47,253 nt of DNA from Draconibacterium sp. (GCA_011620585.1 WOYV01000130.1:1-47253); one strand, 5' to 3'; shown: positions 1 through 8,911, counted from the stretch's first letter. Notes: generated from the letters alone by a model not told the origin. Numbers and translations: made by a program.

Positions 1-10
1 AAAATCATAT

Positions 11-18
11 TATCTTTG
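11..18 (+). promoter_or_regulatory. Bacteroidota-type -7 promoter element
   Basis: The octamer TATCTTTG fits the TAnnTTTG -7 consensus of Bacteroidota primary-sigma promoters. It lies 17 bp before the start codon of the radical SAM gene. The -33 region would lie outside the window. Confidence 0.5.
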
Positions 19-35
19 CGCCACAATCGTAAATT

Positions 36-815
36 ATGGCAACTTTCCTTTTCGATGAGATAATTTTTGGGCCGGTCGAAAGTCGGCGCCTGGGCGTTTC
101 GCTCGGTATCAACCTGCTGCCAACCAATGCCAAGGTTTGCTCGTTCGATTGTATTTACTGCGAATGTGGTTTTACCCCTAAAAAATACGAAGAAAAAGTT
201 ATGCTTCCTTCGCGCCGGAAAGTGCGAGAACGACTCGAAGCAAAATTACTGGAAATGGGAAAAGAAAAACGGTTGCCCGACGTAATTACTTTCGCCGGGA
301 ACGGGGAACCGACCTTACACCGCGAGTTTGCCGGAATTATTGACGATACCATTGAATTGCGCAACAAGCTTGCGCCCGGTGCTCGAATTGCCGTATTATC
401 CAATGCAACTACGCTGCACCGCAAACCGGTTTTCGAAGCGCTCCTGAAAATAAAAGACAACATTCAGAAACTCGACTCTGCTTTTGAAGAAACCATACTG
501 CAAATCGATTGTCCACAGGGAGTTTTCAACTTAGAAAAAACCATTGAACAACTGGTCGCATTTAAGGGCAAAGTAATTATTCAGACCATGTTCCTGCGAG
601 GGAGTTTTAAAGGGAAAATAGTAGACAATACCAGTGAAAAGGAAATTTCGGCCTGGCTCGAACTGCTCAAAAAAATAAATCCCCTGCAAGTGATGATCTA
701 CACCATTGCAAGGGATACACCTGTTGAAACGCTCGAAAAAGTTCCCCTGGAAGAACTCAACCAAATTGCAGAACGTGTTCGCGCTGCCGGACTTGATGTC
801 CAGGTTTCAGGGTAA
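36..815 (+). CDS. Radical SAM domain protein (COG0731-like)
   Basis: This 259-residue protein has the radical SAM cysteine motif CxxxCxxC (C35, C39, C42, with an extra C44) close to the N-terminus. The glycine-rich stretch FAGNGEPTLH follows near residue 85 and probably contributes to S-adenosylmethionine binding. Such proteins bind a [4Fe-4S] cluster and split SAM to make a 5'-deoxyadenosyl radical. The overall look (GPVxSRRLG start, single compact domain) matches the family annotated as wyosine-synthase-related radical SAM proteins in Bacteroidota. The real substrate of these bacterial members is not known to me. The gene stands alone: its own -7 box is just upstream, and a 137-bp gap separates it from the following ATPase gene on the same strand. 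Family assignment is secure; function is not. Confidence 0.85.
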   Translation: MATFLFDEIIFGPVESRRLGVSLGINLLPTNAKVCSFDCIYCECGFTPKKYEEKVMLPSRRKVRERLEAKLLEMGKEKRLPDVITFAGNGEPTLHREFAGIIDDTIELRNKLAPGARIAVLSNATTLHRKPVFEALLKIKDNIQKLDSAFEETILQIDCPQGVFNLEKTIEQLVAFKGKVIIQTMFLRGSFKGKIVDNTSEKEISAWLELLKKINPLQVMIYTIARDTPVETLEKVPLEELNQIAERVRAAGLDVQVSG

Positions 816-952
816 GATAAAGCGCAATATACACAGCGCATGTTGCGCAATATCTTAAAAAGCCTATTATATTGAACAATTACAACCGGTATTGATGATT
901 TTTATTTCAGAAAAAATGTTGTAATTTACGCAATGTAAAAAACGCAATAATT

Positions 953-2059
953 ATGAATCCATTTTTAATGAGCGGATACGAACGTCCCGAATTTTTTTGC
1001 GACAGAGAAAATGAAACCAAAAGAATTATTCAATCGATTGAAAATTCGCGAAACCTAACGCTTATTTCGGAGCGGCGAATGGGAAAAACGTCCCTGTTGA
1101 AACACCTTATGTTTTTGCAGCAAGATGAAGCAACATTTATTTATATCGATATTTATCCAACTCTTTCCATGTCCGACTTCATTCGGATACTTTCGAATGC
1201 AGTTTTAAACCATCTCGAACCATTTTCTGAAAAGGTGATACGAAAGCTGACTAACTTTTTTTCGGCCTTTAAACCAAAGTTTTCCATCGATCCGCACAGT
1301 GGTTCCCCAAATTTGGAGCTCAGTATTGGAACTACTTCAGAGAAAGAAAAATCCTTGAGTCTTCTTTTCGAGTATATCCGGGATTCGGAGAAGAAGCTGG
1401 TTGTGATCTTCGATGAGTTTCAACAAGTAACAAAATACCCCGAGAAAAATGTTGAAGCGCTGTTAAGGAGCGAGATACAAAAGGATATAAATACCAGTTT
1501 TATTTTTAGTGGAAGCCAGACCGGTATCTTATTATCGATGTTCAATTCATACTCGCGACCTTTCTACAATAGCACTGAAACCCTGTACCTCGATGCCATT
1601 CAAAAAGCGGAATACAGTGCTTTCATTGTCAATAAATTCGCAGCTAATAATATTAAAATAGTTCCTGAAACAGCGAGTTATCTTTACGAATTGAACCGGG
1701 GAATCACATACAACGTTCAGTATTTGTGCCATAAACTTTTTGCCGATGGCAATGATTTGATAACCAGAGAATCAGCAGAAGATAAACTTACTGAAATACT
1801 ACAAGAGAATGAAGTTGTTTACTATAATTACCGCGAGTTGTTAACTTCTTTTCAGTTCCAGTTATTACAGGCTATTGCTCACCAGGGGATAGTTGAAAAA
1901 CCCTATGGTTCAGCGTTTATTCAAGCCTATTCACTGGGGTCTACCAGTTCTGTCAGAACAGCTATTAATTCACTGTTGGAAAAAGGTTTTCTTATCCAGC
2001 AAAAGGGGGTTTATTTAAGCGATTGGTATTTTTCGCTGTGGCTGCAACGCCAACTATAA
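953..2059 (+). CDS. AAA-type ATPase (archaeal ATPase_2-like)
   Basis: A 368-residue soluble protein. The Walker A loop is a variant, SERRMGKTSLLKH, near residues 39-51, and Walker B is LVVIFDEFQQV near residues 147-157. The N-terminal pattern (NPF, then FFCDREKE-type box) and the C-terminal winged-helix-like part (about residues 290-368, ending in DWYFSLWLQRQL) are typical of the ATPase_2 family of stand-alone STAND/AAA-like proteins that are common and often multicopy in Bacteroidota. Their cellular role is unknown. No partner gene is adjacent. Its last 6 bp overlap the stop codon of the convergent DUF2147 gene (CTATAA shared, 2054-2059). It looks like an accessory gene. Confidence 0.8.
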   Translation: MNPFLMSGYERPEFFCDRENETKRIIQSIENSRNLTLISERRMGKTSLLKHLMFLQQDEATFIYIDIYPTLSMSDFIRILSNAVLNHLEPFSEKVIRKLTNFFSAFKPKFSIDPHSGSPNLELSIGTTSEKEKSLSLLFEYIRDSEKKLVVIFDEFQQVTKYPEKNVEALLRSEIQKDINTSFIFSGSQTGILLSMFNSYSRPFYNSTETLYLDAIQKAEYSAFIVNKFAANNIKIVPETASYLYELNRGITYNVQYLCHKLFADGNDLITRESAEDKLTEILQENEVVYYNYRELLTSFQFQLLQAIAHQGIVEKPYGSAFIQAYSLGSTSSVRTAINSLLEKGFLIQQKGVYLSDWYFSLWLQRQL

Positions 2060-2386
2060 GCTTGTCCGGTACCACTCCGAGCTTCGGCCCAGCCAGCGCA
2101 TGCCGGCCACAAAACCTTTAAGTTTTAAAAGGTCATCATTTTCAAGCCAGCCGTAGCAATCGTATGTTTTTCCTGATTTTGGGTCGTCTTTGGGAGGCTG
2201 GCCGTTTTCATATTTTTCAGGAATCATATAAACGATGGTCCCACTATATTTTCCGTCTACTTTCTCCACCTGTATCTTTGTAGTTTTTTCATCGTTCCAC
2301 CAGATCCCAACAATTTTATCGGCTTCCTGTGCATACGAACTGAGGGCATAAACACAAAGAAAAAAAAGAGTGGCTAATTTTTTCAT
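2054..2386 (-). CDS. DUF2147 domain secreted protein, shortened
   Basis: A 110-residue protein with a signal peptide (MKKLATLFFLCVYALSSYAQ). The mature part opens with the DUF2147 features GIWWNDEKTTKIQV and GTIVYM, and closes with SGKTYDCYGWLENDDLLKLKGFV and LGRSSEWYR. Family members are usually about 140 residues. Here the stretch that normally sits between the PKDD and GKTY parts (with a conserved GLxIL/GxIYDP segment) appears to be missing, so the protein looks internally deleted. It is probably periplasmic and its function is unknown. It ends inside the last codons of the convergent ATPase gene. The reading frame is otherwise open with a normal start and stop. Confidence 0.75.
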   Translation of the reverse strand: MKKLATLFFLCVYALSSYAQEADKIVGIWWNDEKTTKIQVEKVDGKYSGTIVYMIPEKYENGQPPKDDPKSGKTYDCYGWLENDDLLKLKGFVAGMRWLGRSSEWYRTSL

Positions 2387-2475
2387 ACTATAGGTTTTAA
2401 CTTAAATTTATAGCTCTAAATATATAAATATTTGAAATTGATACAGACCAACCTTTTCTTTTTAAATACTGATTT

Positions 2476-4866
2476 ATGAAAACACTGAAACGTATTTTGC
2501 TTGGACTTCTGATTCTTGTGGTGTTGGTAATCGTTGCCGGAGCCATATTTTTACGCTACCTGAAAACGGCTGCTGTGCCCGATTATAACCAGTACCTTGT
2601 CCTCCGGGAATTAAAAAATGACGTCGATGTTTTTCGCGACGAACACGGTGTCCCGCATATTTATGCGCAAAACGAAGAAGATTTATACCGGGCTGTAGGT
2701 TTTGCCATGGCGCAGGACCGCCTGTGGCAGATGGATTTGCTGCGGCGGGTAACACAGGGGCGTTTGTCTGAAATTCTTGGGAAAGACCAGGCCAATACCG
2801 ACCTGTTGATGCGTGCTTTGCGTATTCAGGAAAAGTCAGAGAAAATACTGGCACAGACCGATCCGGAAATCAAAGCCGCGCTGCAAGCTTTTTCGGAAGG
2901 TGTGAATTGGTATATCATGAAGTATCCGCTGCCACCCGAGTTTAAAGTTTTGGGTTATTCTCCTGATTTCTGGGAACCGTTGCATTCGATAAACCTAATT
3001 GGGTACCTGTCGTGGGACCTGTCGGCCGGTTGGGGAACCGAATATTTTTTGCATCGTTTGCGCAGCGAAATTTCGGATGAAAAAATTGCAGAAATGATTC
3101 CCGGTCTGGATAAGCATAAAACCACAGTTTATCCCGAATTTGGCAAGATTAAAATACAGGCTGCCAACACAATTTTGTCGGCCAGCGAAAACCTAAGAAA
3201 CCTGGGGGCCGAAATTTTTAGCGGGAGTAACAACTGGGCGGTTTCAGGGAAAAAAAGCACATCGGGAATGCCTTTGATGGCTAATGATATGCACCTGGGT
3301 TTGTTTGCCCCGGGGATTTGGTACCAAATGCACCAGGTTGTGGATGGAAAAGTTAATGTGGCGGGCGTGGTGCTTCCCGGACAGCCTTTTGTGATTGCCG
3401 GGCACAATGATCGGATTGCCTGGGGAATGACCAACGTGATGGTGGACGATCTCGATTTTTATGCCGAAAAAATTAATAAAGATACCACTCAGTATTTGTA
3501 TGATGGCGAGTGGAGAAATTTCGATATAAAAGACGTGGTTATCAAAACAAAAGAAGGAGAAGAAATTCATAAAAAGCTCCGTTTTACTCACCGTGGCCCG
3601 ATGGTGAACGGATTTAAAAGCGAAAAGGAAACTCCACTATCCATCCGTTGGTTGGGGAATGAACAGAGTAACGAGATCAAATCGGTATATCTGTTAAACA
3701 GGGCGCGTAACTGGAGCGATTTCCGCAACGCGGCAAGCACTTTTATTTCGGTTAGCCAAAATGTGGTTTACGCCGATATAGATGGAAACATTGGCCTGCA
3801 ATGCAGCGCCGGACTTCCAATACGCGAAGGCTCAGGTATCGAAATTTACCCGGGCGACAGCAGTAAATACGACTGGAAAGGATTGGCGCCTTTTGAAGAG
3901 CTACCCTTCGAATTTAACCCGGAACGAGGCTATGTTTCGTCGGCCAACAACAAAACTGTTTCAAACGATTACCCGCACTACATAAGTCACTGGTTTGCAA
4001 CGCCAAGCCGCATCGACCGCATTCGTGAGATGCTCGAAGCAAAAGAGAAGTTAAGCATCGATGATTTTAAAGCCATGCAAAGCGATTTCAAATCGAAAAC
4101 AGCCGAACAAATGACCCAGGTTTATCTTGCTTCGCTTAAAAATATTTCGGACTGGAACGCCACCGAAAAACAAGCCATTGATAAACTCAGGAATTGGGAT
4201 TACACTCTTACCCGCGAAAGCCAGGCTGCCTCGATATTTGAAGTTTTGTACCGCATCTCGATGTTCGACCTTGTAAAAGATGATCTTTCGCCCGAGCTGT
4301 TTAAAGCTATCCAGGGGGAGCGAATGTTGCTCGAAAACCTGATGATCAATGTCCTCGCAAATAACAAGCAATCAGAATGGATTGATAATGTTCAAACCGA
4401 CAAAACGGAAAACTTCGACGACCTTGTTGTTCAGGCTTTTAAAGAAACCGTGGCCGAACTTTCGGCACAACTTGGTACGGATGTGGAGCAGTGGAACTGG
4501 AGCAAATTGCACAGTTTTACAGTGGCTCACCCGTTGGGAGTGGTTGATGTACTGGATAAAGTGTTGAAACTGAATCGTGGCCCATTCGAAGTGCCCGGCA
4601 GTTACCACACGGTTTGTCCGTATTCGTATCCGTTCGCCAACTTGTATAAAACTAATCACGGTGCATCGGAACGGCATATTTTCGACACTCAGGATTGGGA
4701 TCGTTCAGAAACCGTCATCCCAACAGGAACAAGTGGAATACCGGCCAGCGATTTTTACCTCGATCAAACCGAAATGTATATCCATAACCAGTACCATGCC
4801 GATCCGTTCAGTAAAGCTGAAGTGGAAAATGCGGCAAAATTTAAAATGATCTTTAAGACAAAATAA
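2476..4866 (+). CDS. Penicillin acylase family Ntn hydrolase
   Basis: A 796-residue precursor of the N-terminal-nucleophile hydrolase family (penicillin G acylase, acyl-homoserine-lactone acylase, cephalosporin acylase). An uncleaved or signal-type hydrophobic segment (about residues 7-27) sends it across the inner membrane. The alpha chain includes DEHGVPHIYAQNEEDLYRAVGF. The autoproteolysis site is G250-S251 in SGSNNWAVSG, giving Ser251 as beta-chain N-terminus and nucleophile. GHNDRIAWGMTN and the C-terminal YHTVCPYSYPF region are also family-typical. Length is normal for an intact precursor. The substrate (amide antibiotic, acyl-homoserine lactone or other N-acyl compound) cannot be read from the sequence. 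The ORF begins at an ATG in an A/T-rich context with no Shine-Dalgarno, as is usual here. It is a single gene, followed by the ECF operon. Confidence 0.9.
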   Translation: MKTLKRILLGLLILVVLVIVAGAIFLRYLKTAAVPDYNQYLVLRELKNDVDVFRDEHGVPHIYAQNEEDLYRAVGFAMAQDRLWQMDLLRRVTQGRLSEILGKDQANTDLLMRALRIQEKSEKILAQTDPEIKAALQAFSEGVNWYIMKYPLPPEFKVLGYSPDFWEPLHSINLIGYLSWDLSAGWGTEYFLHRLRSEISDEKIAEMIPGLDKHKTTVYPEFGKIKIQAANTILSASENLRNLGAEIFSGSNNWAVSGKKSTSGMPLMANDMHLGLFAPGIWYQMHQVVDGKVNVAGVVLPGQPFVIAGHNDRIAWGMTNVMVDDLDFYAEKINKDTTQYLYDGEWRNFDIKDVVIKTKEGEEIHKKLRFTHRGPMVNGFKSEKETPLSIRWLGNEQSNEIKSVYLLNRARNWSDFRNAASTFISVSQNVVYADIDGNIGLQCSAGLPIREGSGIEIYPGDSSKYDWKGLAPFEELPFEFNPERGYVSSANNKTVSNDYPHYISHWFATPSRIDRIREMLEAKEKLSIDDFKAMQSDFKSKTAEQMTQVYLASLKNISDWNATEKQAIDKLRNWDYTLTRESQAASIFEVLYRISMFDLVKDDLSPELFKAIQGERMLLENLMINVLANNKQSEWIDNVQTDKTENFDDLVVQAFKETVAELSAQLGTDVEQWNWSKLHSFTVAHPLGVVDVLDKVLKLNRGPFEVPGSYHTVCPYSYPFANLYKTNHGASERHIFDTQDWDRSETVIPTGTSGIPASDFYLDQTEMYIHNQYHADPFSKAEVENAAKFKMIFKTK

Positions 4867-4874
4867 AGTTTTCC

Positions 4875-4906
4875 GGGCAACGCAAGTTTCTTTTTCGATT
4901 CGTGTC
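4875..4906 (+). promoter_or_regulatory. Possible ECF-sigma promoter of the 4930-8886 operon
   Basis: GGGCAACG (4875-4882) and CGTGTC (4901-4906) are 18 bp apart, roughly the GCAAC/CGTC-like pairing seen at ECF-dependent promoters. The pair sits just before the first gene of an operon that encodes its own ECF sigma factor. Autoregulation is inference from position and resemblance only. Confidence 0.3.
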
Positions 4907-4929
4907 ATACGCATAATAACTTTAAACAT

Positions 4930-5754
4930 ATGCTCGACATGAACCAAAAATTTAGCTGGCGGGCCTTCATAAGTTTTGGATTAAGCTACATGATGTTGAT
5001 CCTCCTGGTCTCTGGTTTCATCCTCTATGTTTCTCCTCCAGGCCGATATGCCCACTGGGTAAGCTGGAAATTATGGGGAATCACCAAAGAAGAATGGCAG
5101 TCTATCCACACCATTTTTTCATTTGGTTTTATCATATTATCGATTTTTCACTTGTTCTCGGCAAACTGGAGAGCCTTTGTTTATTATATCCGCTCGAAAT
5201 CAGTCAGTGGGTTTAATAAGAGATTTGAATTTCTTTTTGCCACAATATTGATCATCGCGGTTTTTTTAGGAACCTTTTATTCCTTGCCGCCTTTTAAGAA
5301 TGTGATGGCATTGGGTGAGAACTTTACCAATTCGTGGGAAAAAGTTGAAGAACAGGCGCCCGTTCCACATGCCGAATTATTGACTTTGTCTGAACTTGCC
5401 TATCAACTTAAAATCGATTCACTGGATGTAATGACCCGAAAGCTGGATAATCACAAAATCAGGTACAAAAATGCAACTGTTCAAACTTTACAGGAAATTG
5501 CAAACGCCAACCGGATGACGCCCGCTGAGCTGTATGAGATTATTTCGAAAAACTTGGGAAATGAAATGCAGGGATCGGGAGTGGGGCGTAAAACTGTCGA
5601 AGACTTTGCCAGAGAGTTAAATAAAGGTACTGATGAAATACTAAACATTTTGGAGGCTAATCATATACAAGCAGAAGAAGGCCAGACTTTAAAAACGATC
5701 GGAGACAACAACAACGTAGTTCCGCGTGATATATACGATTTGATCAGTAAATAA
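4930..5754 (+). CDS. DUF4405-like membrane protein with cytoplasmic or periplasmic tail
   Basis: A 274-residue protein with hydrophobic segments near residues 13-33, 57-80 and 100-118. Histidines H41, H60 and H74 lie next to or inside them, the pattern of DUF4405/cytochrome-b-like small haem or metal membrane proteins. After the last helix, about 140 soluble residues include two SAP-like or LysM-like helical repeats (LTLSELAYQLKID... and TVEDFARELNKGTDEILNILE) of unknown role. The start could also be the ATG at 4939. It leads the ECF sigma operon: the sigma gene begins 33 bp after its stop. Membrane topology is seen; family name is by resemblance. Confidence 0.65.
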   Translation: MLDMNQKFSWRAFISFGLSYMMLILLVSGFILYVSPPGRYAHWVSWKLWGITKEEWQSIHTIFSFGFIILSIFHLFSANWRAFVYYIRSKSVSGFNKRFEFLFATILIIAVFLGTFYSLPPFKNVMALGENFTNSWEKVEEQAPVPHAELLTLSELAYQLKIDSLDVMTRKLDNHKIRYKNATVQTLQEIANANRMTPAELYEIISKNLGNEMQGSGVGRKTVEDFARELNKGTDEILNILEANHIQAEEGQTLKTIGDNNNVVPRDIYDLISK

Positions 5755-5787
5755 TTTTCAGAGGGCCGTAATTGTAGTAATTTTCAC

Positions 5788-6375
5788 GTGCAGATGCCGG
5801 ATACCGAAATCATCGAACAATTAAAGCAAGGTAACGAGAATGCCTTTCGGAGACTTGTTGAAAACTATCAGAAACTGGTAGTGAACACCTGCTATGGAAT
5901 GGTGCGCAACCGCGAAGATGCAGAAGATATCGCACAGGATGTATTTGTCGAAGTGTATCGAAATGTGGATAGTTTCAGGGCCGATGCAAAGCTTTCAACC
6001 TGGCTTTACCGGATTGCTGTAAACCGTTCGTTGAATCACATCCGCGATAACAAAAAGCACAAATGGTTCCAATCCGTCGAGAGTGAAGTAGAAGCCAAAA
6101 ACAGGCAATTGTTGCAGCTTGAGTCGTCGAAAGTTGATCAACCTGAATACGACCTGGAGAACAAACAGCGGGCAATCATTCTGCACGGGGCCATCAATAG
6201 CTTGCCCGAAAATCAGAAAGTGGCTTTTACCTTGAGCAAATACGAAGAACTTTCGTACCAGGAAATTTCAGAAGTGATGGAAATGTCGGTATCTTCGGTT
6301 GAGTCGCTCCTGTTCAGGGCAAAAAAGAATTTACAAAAAAAATTGCATAAGTGTTACAAAAAAAAGTGTATGTAA
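5788..6375 (+). CDS. ECF-type sigma-70 family RNA polymerase sigma factor
   Basis: About 195 residues with sigma region 2 (NAFRRLVENYQKLVVNTCYGMV, AEDIAQDVFVEVYRNVDSF, STWLYRIAVNRSLNHIR) and region 4 (LPENQKVAFTLSKYEELSYQEISEVMEMSVSSVESLLFRAKKNL). This is the minimal two-domain plan of extracytoplasmic-function sigma factors. Starts: GTG at 5788 or ATG at 5794; the ATG gives 193 residues and is equally likely. The next gene encodes a zinc-binding anti-sigma factor, then come two CpxP/Spy-like periplasmic proteins, so the sigma factor probably controls an envelope or metal stress response. The C-terminus is Lys/Cys-rich (CYKKKCM). Confidence 0.93.
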   Translation: MQMPDTEIIEQLKQGNENAFRRLVENYQKLVVNTCYGMVRNREDAEDIAQDVFVEVYRNVDSFRADAKLSTWLYRIAVNRSLNHIRDNKKHKWFQSVESEVEAKNRQLLQLESSKVDQPEYDLENKQRAIILHGAINSLPENQKVAFTLSKYEELSYQEISEVMEMSVSSVESLLFRAKKNLQKKLHKCYKKKCM

Positions 6376-6425
6376 GCACAAGTTTTACGAATTGAAAGTG
6401 TCAGATAATTAAATACTGAAAAACA

Positions 6426-6860
6426 ATGAATTGCCAGGTTGTACAAAAAAAACTGATTTTCTTTCTTGAAAAAGAGCTTTCGGGAGCAGAGATGAAAGCG
6501 GTTCACGAACACCTGGACATTTGCCCCAACTGTGTTCTTTTTGCCCAGGAAATGAAAGCGACGCTCAGTATTTTGGATACGGATAAAAATCCGGAAATCA
6601 CCCCGTTCTTTTATACCCGCGTTAAAGCAAAACTCGAAAATCAGGTAGAAGCTGAAAACCAGGTGGCACACAGGCCGGTGCTCGTTCGTGTGTTGCAACC
6701 TGTTGCTTTTTCGATTATCCTTTTATTCGGAATTTACGGCGGTATCAGGTTGGGGAATACGAGCTCTTCAAAATCAGTGAATGTGGTAGCAGAACAGGAA
6801 CTGATTCCATATTGGAACGATTTGGATGCCGAGCCAATTGAAATATTCTTACTCGATTAG
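6426..6860 (+). CDS. Anti-sigma factor with zinc finger (zf-HC2)
   Basis: A 144-residue single-span membrane protein. The N-terminal zinc-binding anti-sigma (ZAS) motif is C3, H29, C33, C36 (HLDICPNC). One transmembrane helix follows at about residues 90-108 (VAFSIILLFGIYGGIRL), with a short C-terminal periplasmic tail. Proteins of this type hold the cognate ECF sigma inactive at the membrane and release it on a signal. It lies 50 bp after the sigma gene and only 2 bp before the next gene, so all are probably co-transcribed. Confidence 0.88.
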   Translation: MNCQVVQKKLIFFLEKELSGAEMKAVHEHLDICPNCVLFAQEMKATLSILDTDKNPEITPFFYTRVKAKLENQVEAENQVAHRPVLVRVLQPVAFSIILLFGIYGGIRLGNTSSSKSVNVVAEQELIPYWNDLDAEPIEIFLLD

Positions 6861-6862
6861 CC

Positions 6863-7396
6863 ATGATCACAAGAAATACATATCGTATCCTGATTTGGGT
6901 AATTGTGATCCTGGTGGCAACAAACCTTTCGATGGCAATGTCGTTCTGGTATCACGAACATCAGGATAAAAAGGCAGCCGACGCCGCTGTAGAAGAACAA
7001 ATTGAATTGCCATCAGAACAGCGTGCCCGGTTTTTCAGAGACCAACTTAATCTGAATCAGAACCAGTTGGAAGTATTCCGCGAGTTAAACCGCGAGTATA
7101 ACAGGAGCGCGCGCCGCGAATCGGATGAACTGGAACATTTACGGATTGAAATGGTAGAAGAGATGGGTAAAAACCCGCCTTCTCAAGAAAAACTTGATTC
7201 GATAGCCAGGAAAGTTGGAGAACTTCATTCCGAACTGAAAGAAATTACCATGGATTATTACCTGAAAATGAAAGCCGTTTGCGATAGCACTCAGCAGGAG
7301 AAACTGAAAGAGATTTTTCTTAGCGTTTCTAAATCGAAAGACGAAGTTGATCTTCCACAGCGAGGTCGAAGGTTCAGGGGAGGGTGGACTAGATGA
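6863..7396 (+). CDS. CpxP/Spy-like periplasmic heavy-metal-resistance protein, membrane anchored
   Basis: A 177-residue protein with an N-terminal transmembrane anchor (about residues 7-27) and a long helical domain. The helical part contains the LNLNQNQLEVFRELNREY and LREEM/ELHSEL-type segments of the heavy-metal-resistance / LTXXQ (CpxP, Spy) superfamily. These proteins act in the periplasm as chaperones or metal sensors that damp envelope stress signalling. The C-terminus is basic (RGRRFRGGWTR). Located directly after the anti-sigma gene, it may help to sense the signal. Superfamily call is good; the ligand is unknown. Confidence 0.75.
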   Translation: MITRNTYRILIWVIVILVATNLSMAMSFWYHEHQDKKAADAAVEEQIELPSEQRARFFRDQLNLNQNQLEVFRELNREYNRSARRESDELEHLRIEMVEEMGKNPPSQEKLDSIARKVGELHSELKEITMDYYLKMKAVCDSTQQEKLKEIFLSVSKSKDEVDLPQRGRRFRGGWTR

Positions 7397-7421
7397 AATA
7401 AATAATAATTAATCAAAAATG

Positions 7422-7439
7422 GTTCTGTAACGACAGAAC
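7422..7439 (+). other. RNA hairpin between two CpxP-like genes
   Basis: GTTCTGT and ACAGAAC form a perfect 7-bp stem with an AACG loop in the 82-bp gap inside the operon. There is no T-tract, so it is not a terminator; it could be a processing or stability element. Confidence 0.4.
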
Positions 7440-7478
7440 TGAAATTGCAGGAATTTTAATCATTAAAATTGTAACACA

Positions 7479-8012
7479 ATGAAAACAAGCAGATTACAAA
7501 AGTTTGCCTGGGTGTTTTTTGCCCTGGTAGTAACCGCCGGTTCGGTATTTGGACAAGGCTGGAGAAATGGAAACAACAGTATTAACGAACAAAACAGATA
7601 CTGTTTGACCCGTATTGCGGGGTTAACGGCAGAACAACAAAGCCAGATTCAGGAAATGGATGAAAAACACTGGGAAACGATGGATGAATTACGGACCCAA
7701 CGTCGCTCGGCTACTGATGCTGTTGAAAAAAGCGAAATCAGGACAACCATGCTAAAAACGGTTGAAGCTCACCGAAATGCAGTGAAAGCTCTATTAACAG
7801 AAGATCAGCAAATTCAATACGATCAGTTACATCCTGCTGGCGCTTACGGACCTAATCAAAACGTTGGAAACAGAGGCGGAAATGGCCGGTATTACGGACA
7901 GGGTTGCCAGTATGCACGGGGAAATTCGTGTAACGGGGCCCGGCAGATGAATAGCCGTGGAAACAGGGGCTGGAACCAAAACGCAAGAAGGGGAACTTGC
8001 ATATACAACTAG
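7479..8012 (+). CDS. Secreted Spy/CpxP-like protein with Gly/Asn-rich tail
   Basis: A 177-residue protein with a signal peptide (cleavage near VFGQ, residue 26). A central helical region carries the LTAEQQSQIQEMDEKHWETMDEL and LLTEDQQIQYDQL motifs of the Spy/CpxP family. From about residue 120 the sequence becomes a low-complexity Gly/Asn/Arg/Tyr-rich tail with four cysteines (YGQGCQ, NSCNG, GTCIYN and others). The tail may bind metal or form disulfides; that is inference. A similar Gly/Asn-rich tail ends the next gene product. It is probably part of the ECF operon, separated by a hairpin. Confidence 0.7.
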   Translation: MKTSRLQKFAWVFFALVVTAGSVFGQGWRNGNNSINEQNRYCLTRIAGLTAEQQSQIQEMDEKHWETMDELRTQRRSATDAVEKSEIRTTMLKTVEAHRNAVKALLTEDQQIQYDQLHPAGAYGPNQNVGNRGGNGRYYGQGCQYARGNSCNGARQMNSRGNRGWNQNARRGTCIYN

Positions 8013-8079
8013 AACAATACTGATTTGCCATCTTGCCGGATTGGAAAACAAATCATTATTAACATTTTAATTTTCAATT

Positions 8080-8886
8080 ATGAAGACAAAATTAGCATTT
8101 GTAACATTAGCAGGATTCGCACTATTTTTTGCAGCCTGTTCAGAAAAAGAAGACGGCATTGATAGCGTACTGACCACGTCGGACGATATTAAAAGTACCG
8201 AACTGGCAGCCGCTCCGGGCGACAGTTGCGATTTCACAGCAACACTCACCGAAGACGAAGTAGCCGGATTACTCGAAATGCGCGAAGAGGAAAAACTGGC
8301 GCATGATGTTTATATTTATTTCTACGAAACCTACGAATACTTTGTATTTAACAATATCTCGGAAAGCGAGGACGCACACTCCAGGGCTGTTTTATACCTG
8401 ATCAATGGATTTGGGTTGGTTGACCCCGCCCAGGCAGAAGTAGGCGAATTTACCGCCGATCTTTATAAAACACTTTATTCCGACTTAACTGCACAGGGAA
8501 GCACTAGTTTGGCCGATGCTCTTAAAGTGGGTGCATTTATCGAAGAATACGACATTGCCGATCTGCAACGATTGATTGCAGAAACCACGAACGAGACCAT
8601 TTTGCGGGTATATGGAAACTTATTGAGGGGGTCTGAAAGCCATTTGGGGGCATTTGTAAATGTGTTGGCAGCTTTAGGTGAAAAGTATGAACCACAAATT
8701 ATATCTGAAGCAGCCTTTGCTGAAATTTTAAGTCAACCCAATGGTAAACATGGGCAGGGCATTGGTTCTGATGGAAATGGGGGGAAAGGTAATAATGCAT
8801 ATTCTGGTTCAAACGGAACAGGCGCTTGCAACAGTACACAGAGTATCTCTTCAGGAAATCAGGCTGGGAACAGGTACGGAAAATAA
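8080..8886 (+). CDS. DUF2202 ferritin-like lipoprotein
   Basis: A 268-residue lipoprotein: the signal peptide ends in FFAAC with C20 as lipidation site. The DUF2202 domain (about residues 55-215) has EEEKLAHDVY, SESEDAHSRAV and GSESHLGAF. These supply Glu/His ligands (E71, H75, E97, H100) in the pattern of ferritin-like four-helix bundles. A metal-binding or diiron role on the cell envelope is plausible. The last 45 residues are Gly/Asn/Ser-rich. It is the last gene of the ECF operon: a terminator-like hairpin follows at 8912-8941. Confidence 0.8.
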   Translation: MKTKLAFVTLAGFALFFAACSEKEDGIDSVLTTSDDIKSTELAAAPGDSCDFTATLTEDEVAGLLEMREEEKLAHDVYIYFYETYEYFVFNNISESEDAHSRAVLYLINGFGLVDPAQAEVGEFTADLYKTLYSDLTAQGSTSLADALKVGAFIEEYDIADLQRLIAETTNETILRVYGNLLRGSESHLGAFVNVLAALGEKYEPQIISEAAFAEILSQPNGKHGQGIGSDGNGGKGNNAYSGSNGTGACNSTQSISSGNQAGNRYGK

Positions 8887-8911
8887 GACAATATAGTTGA
8901 GTGGGTGATTT

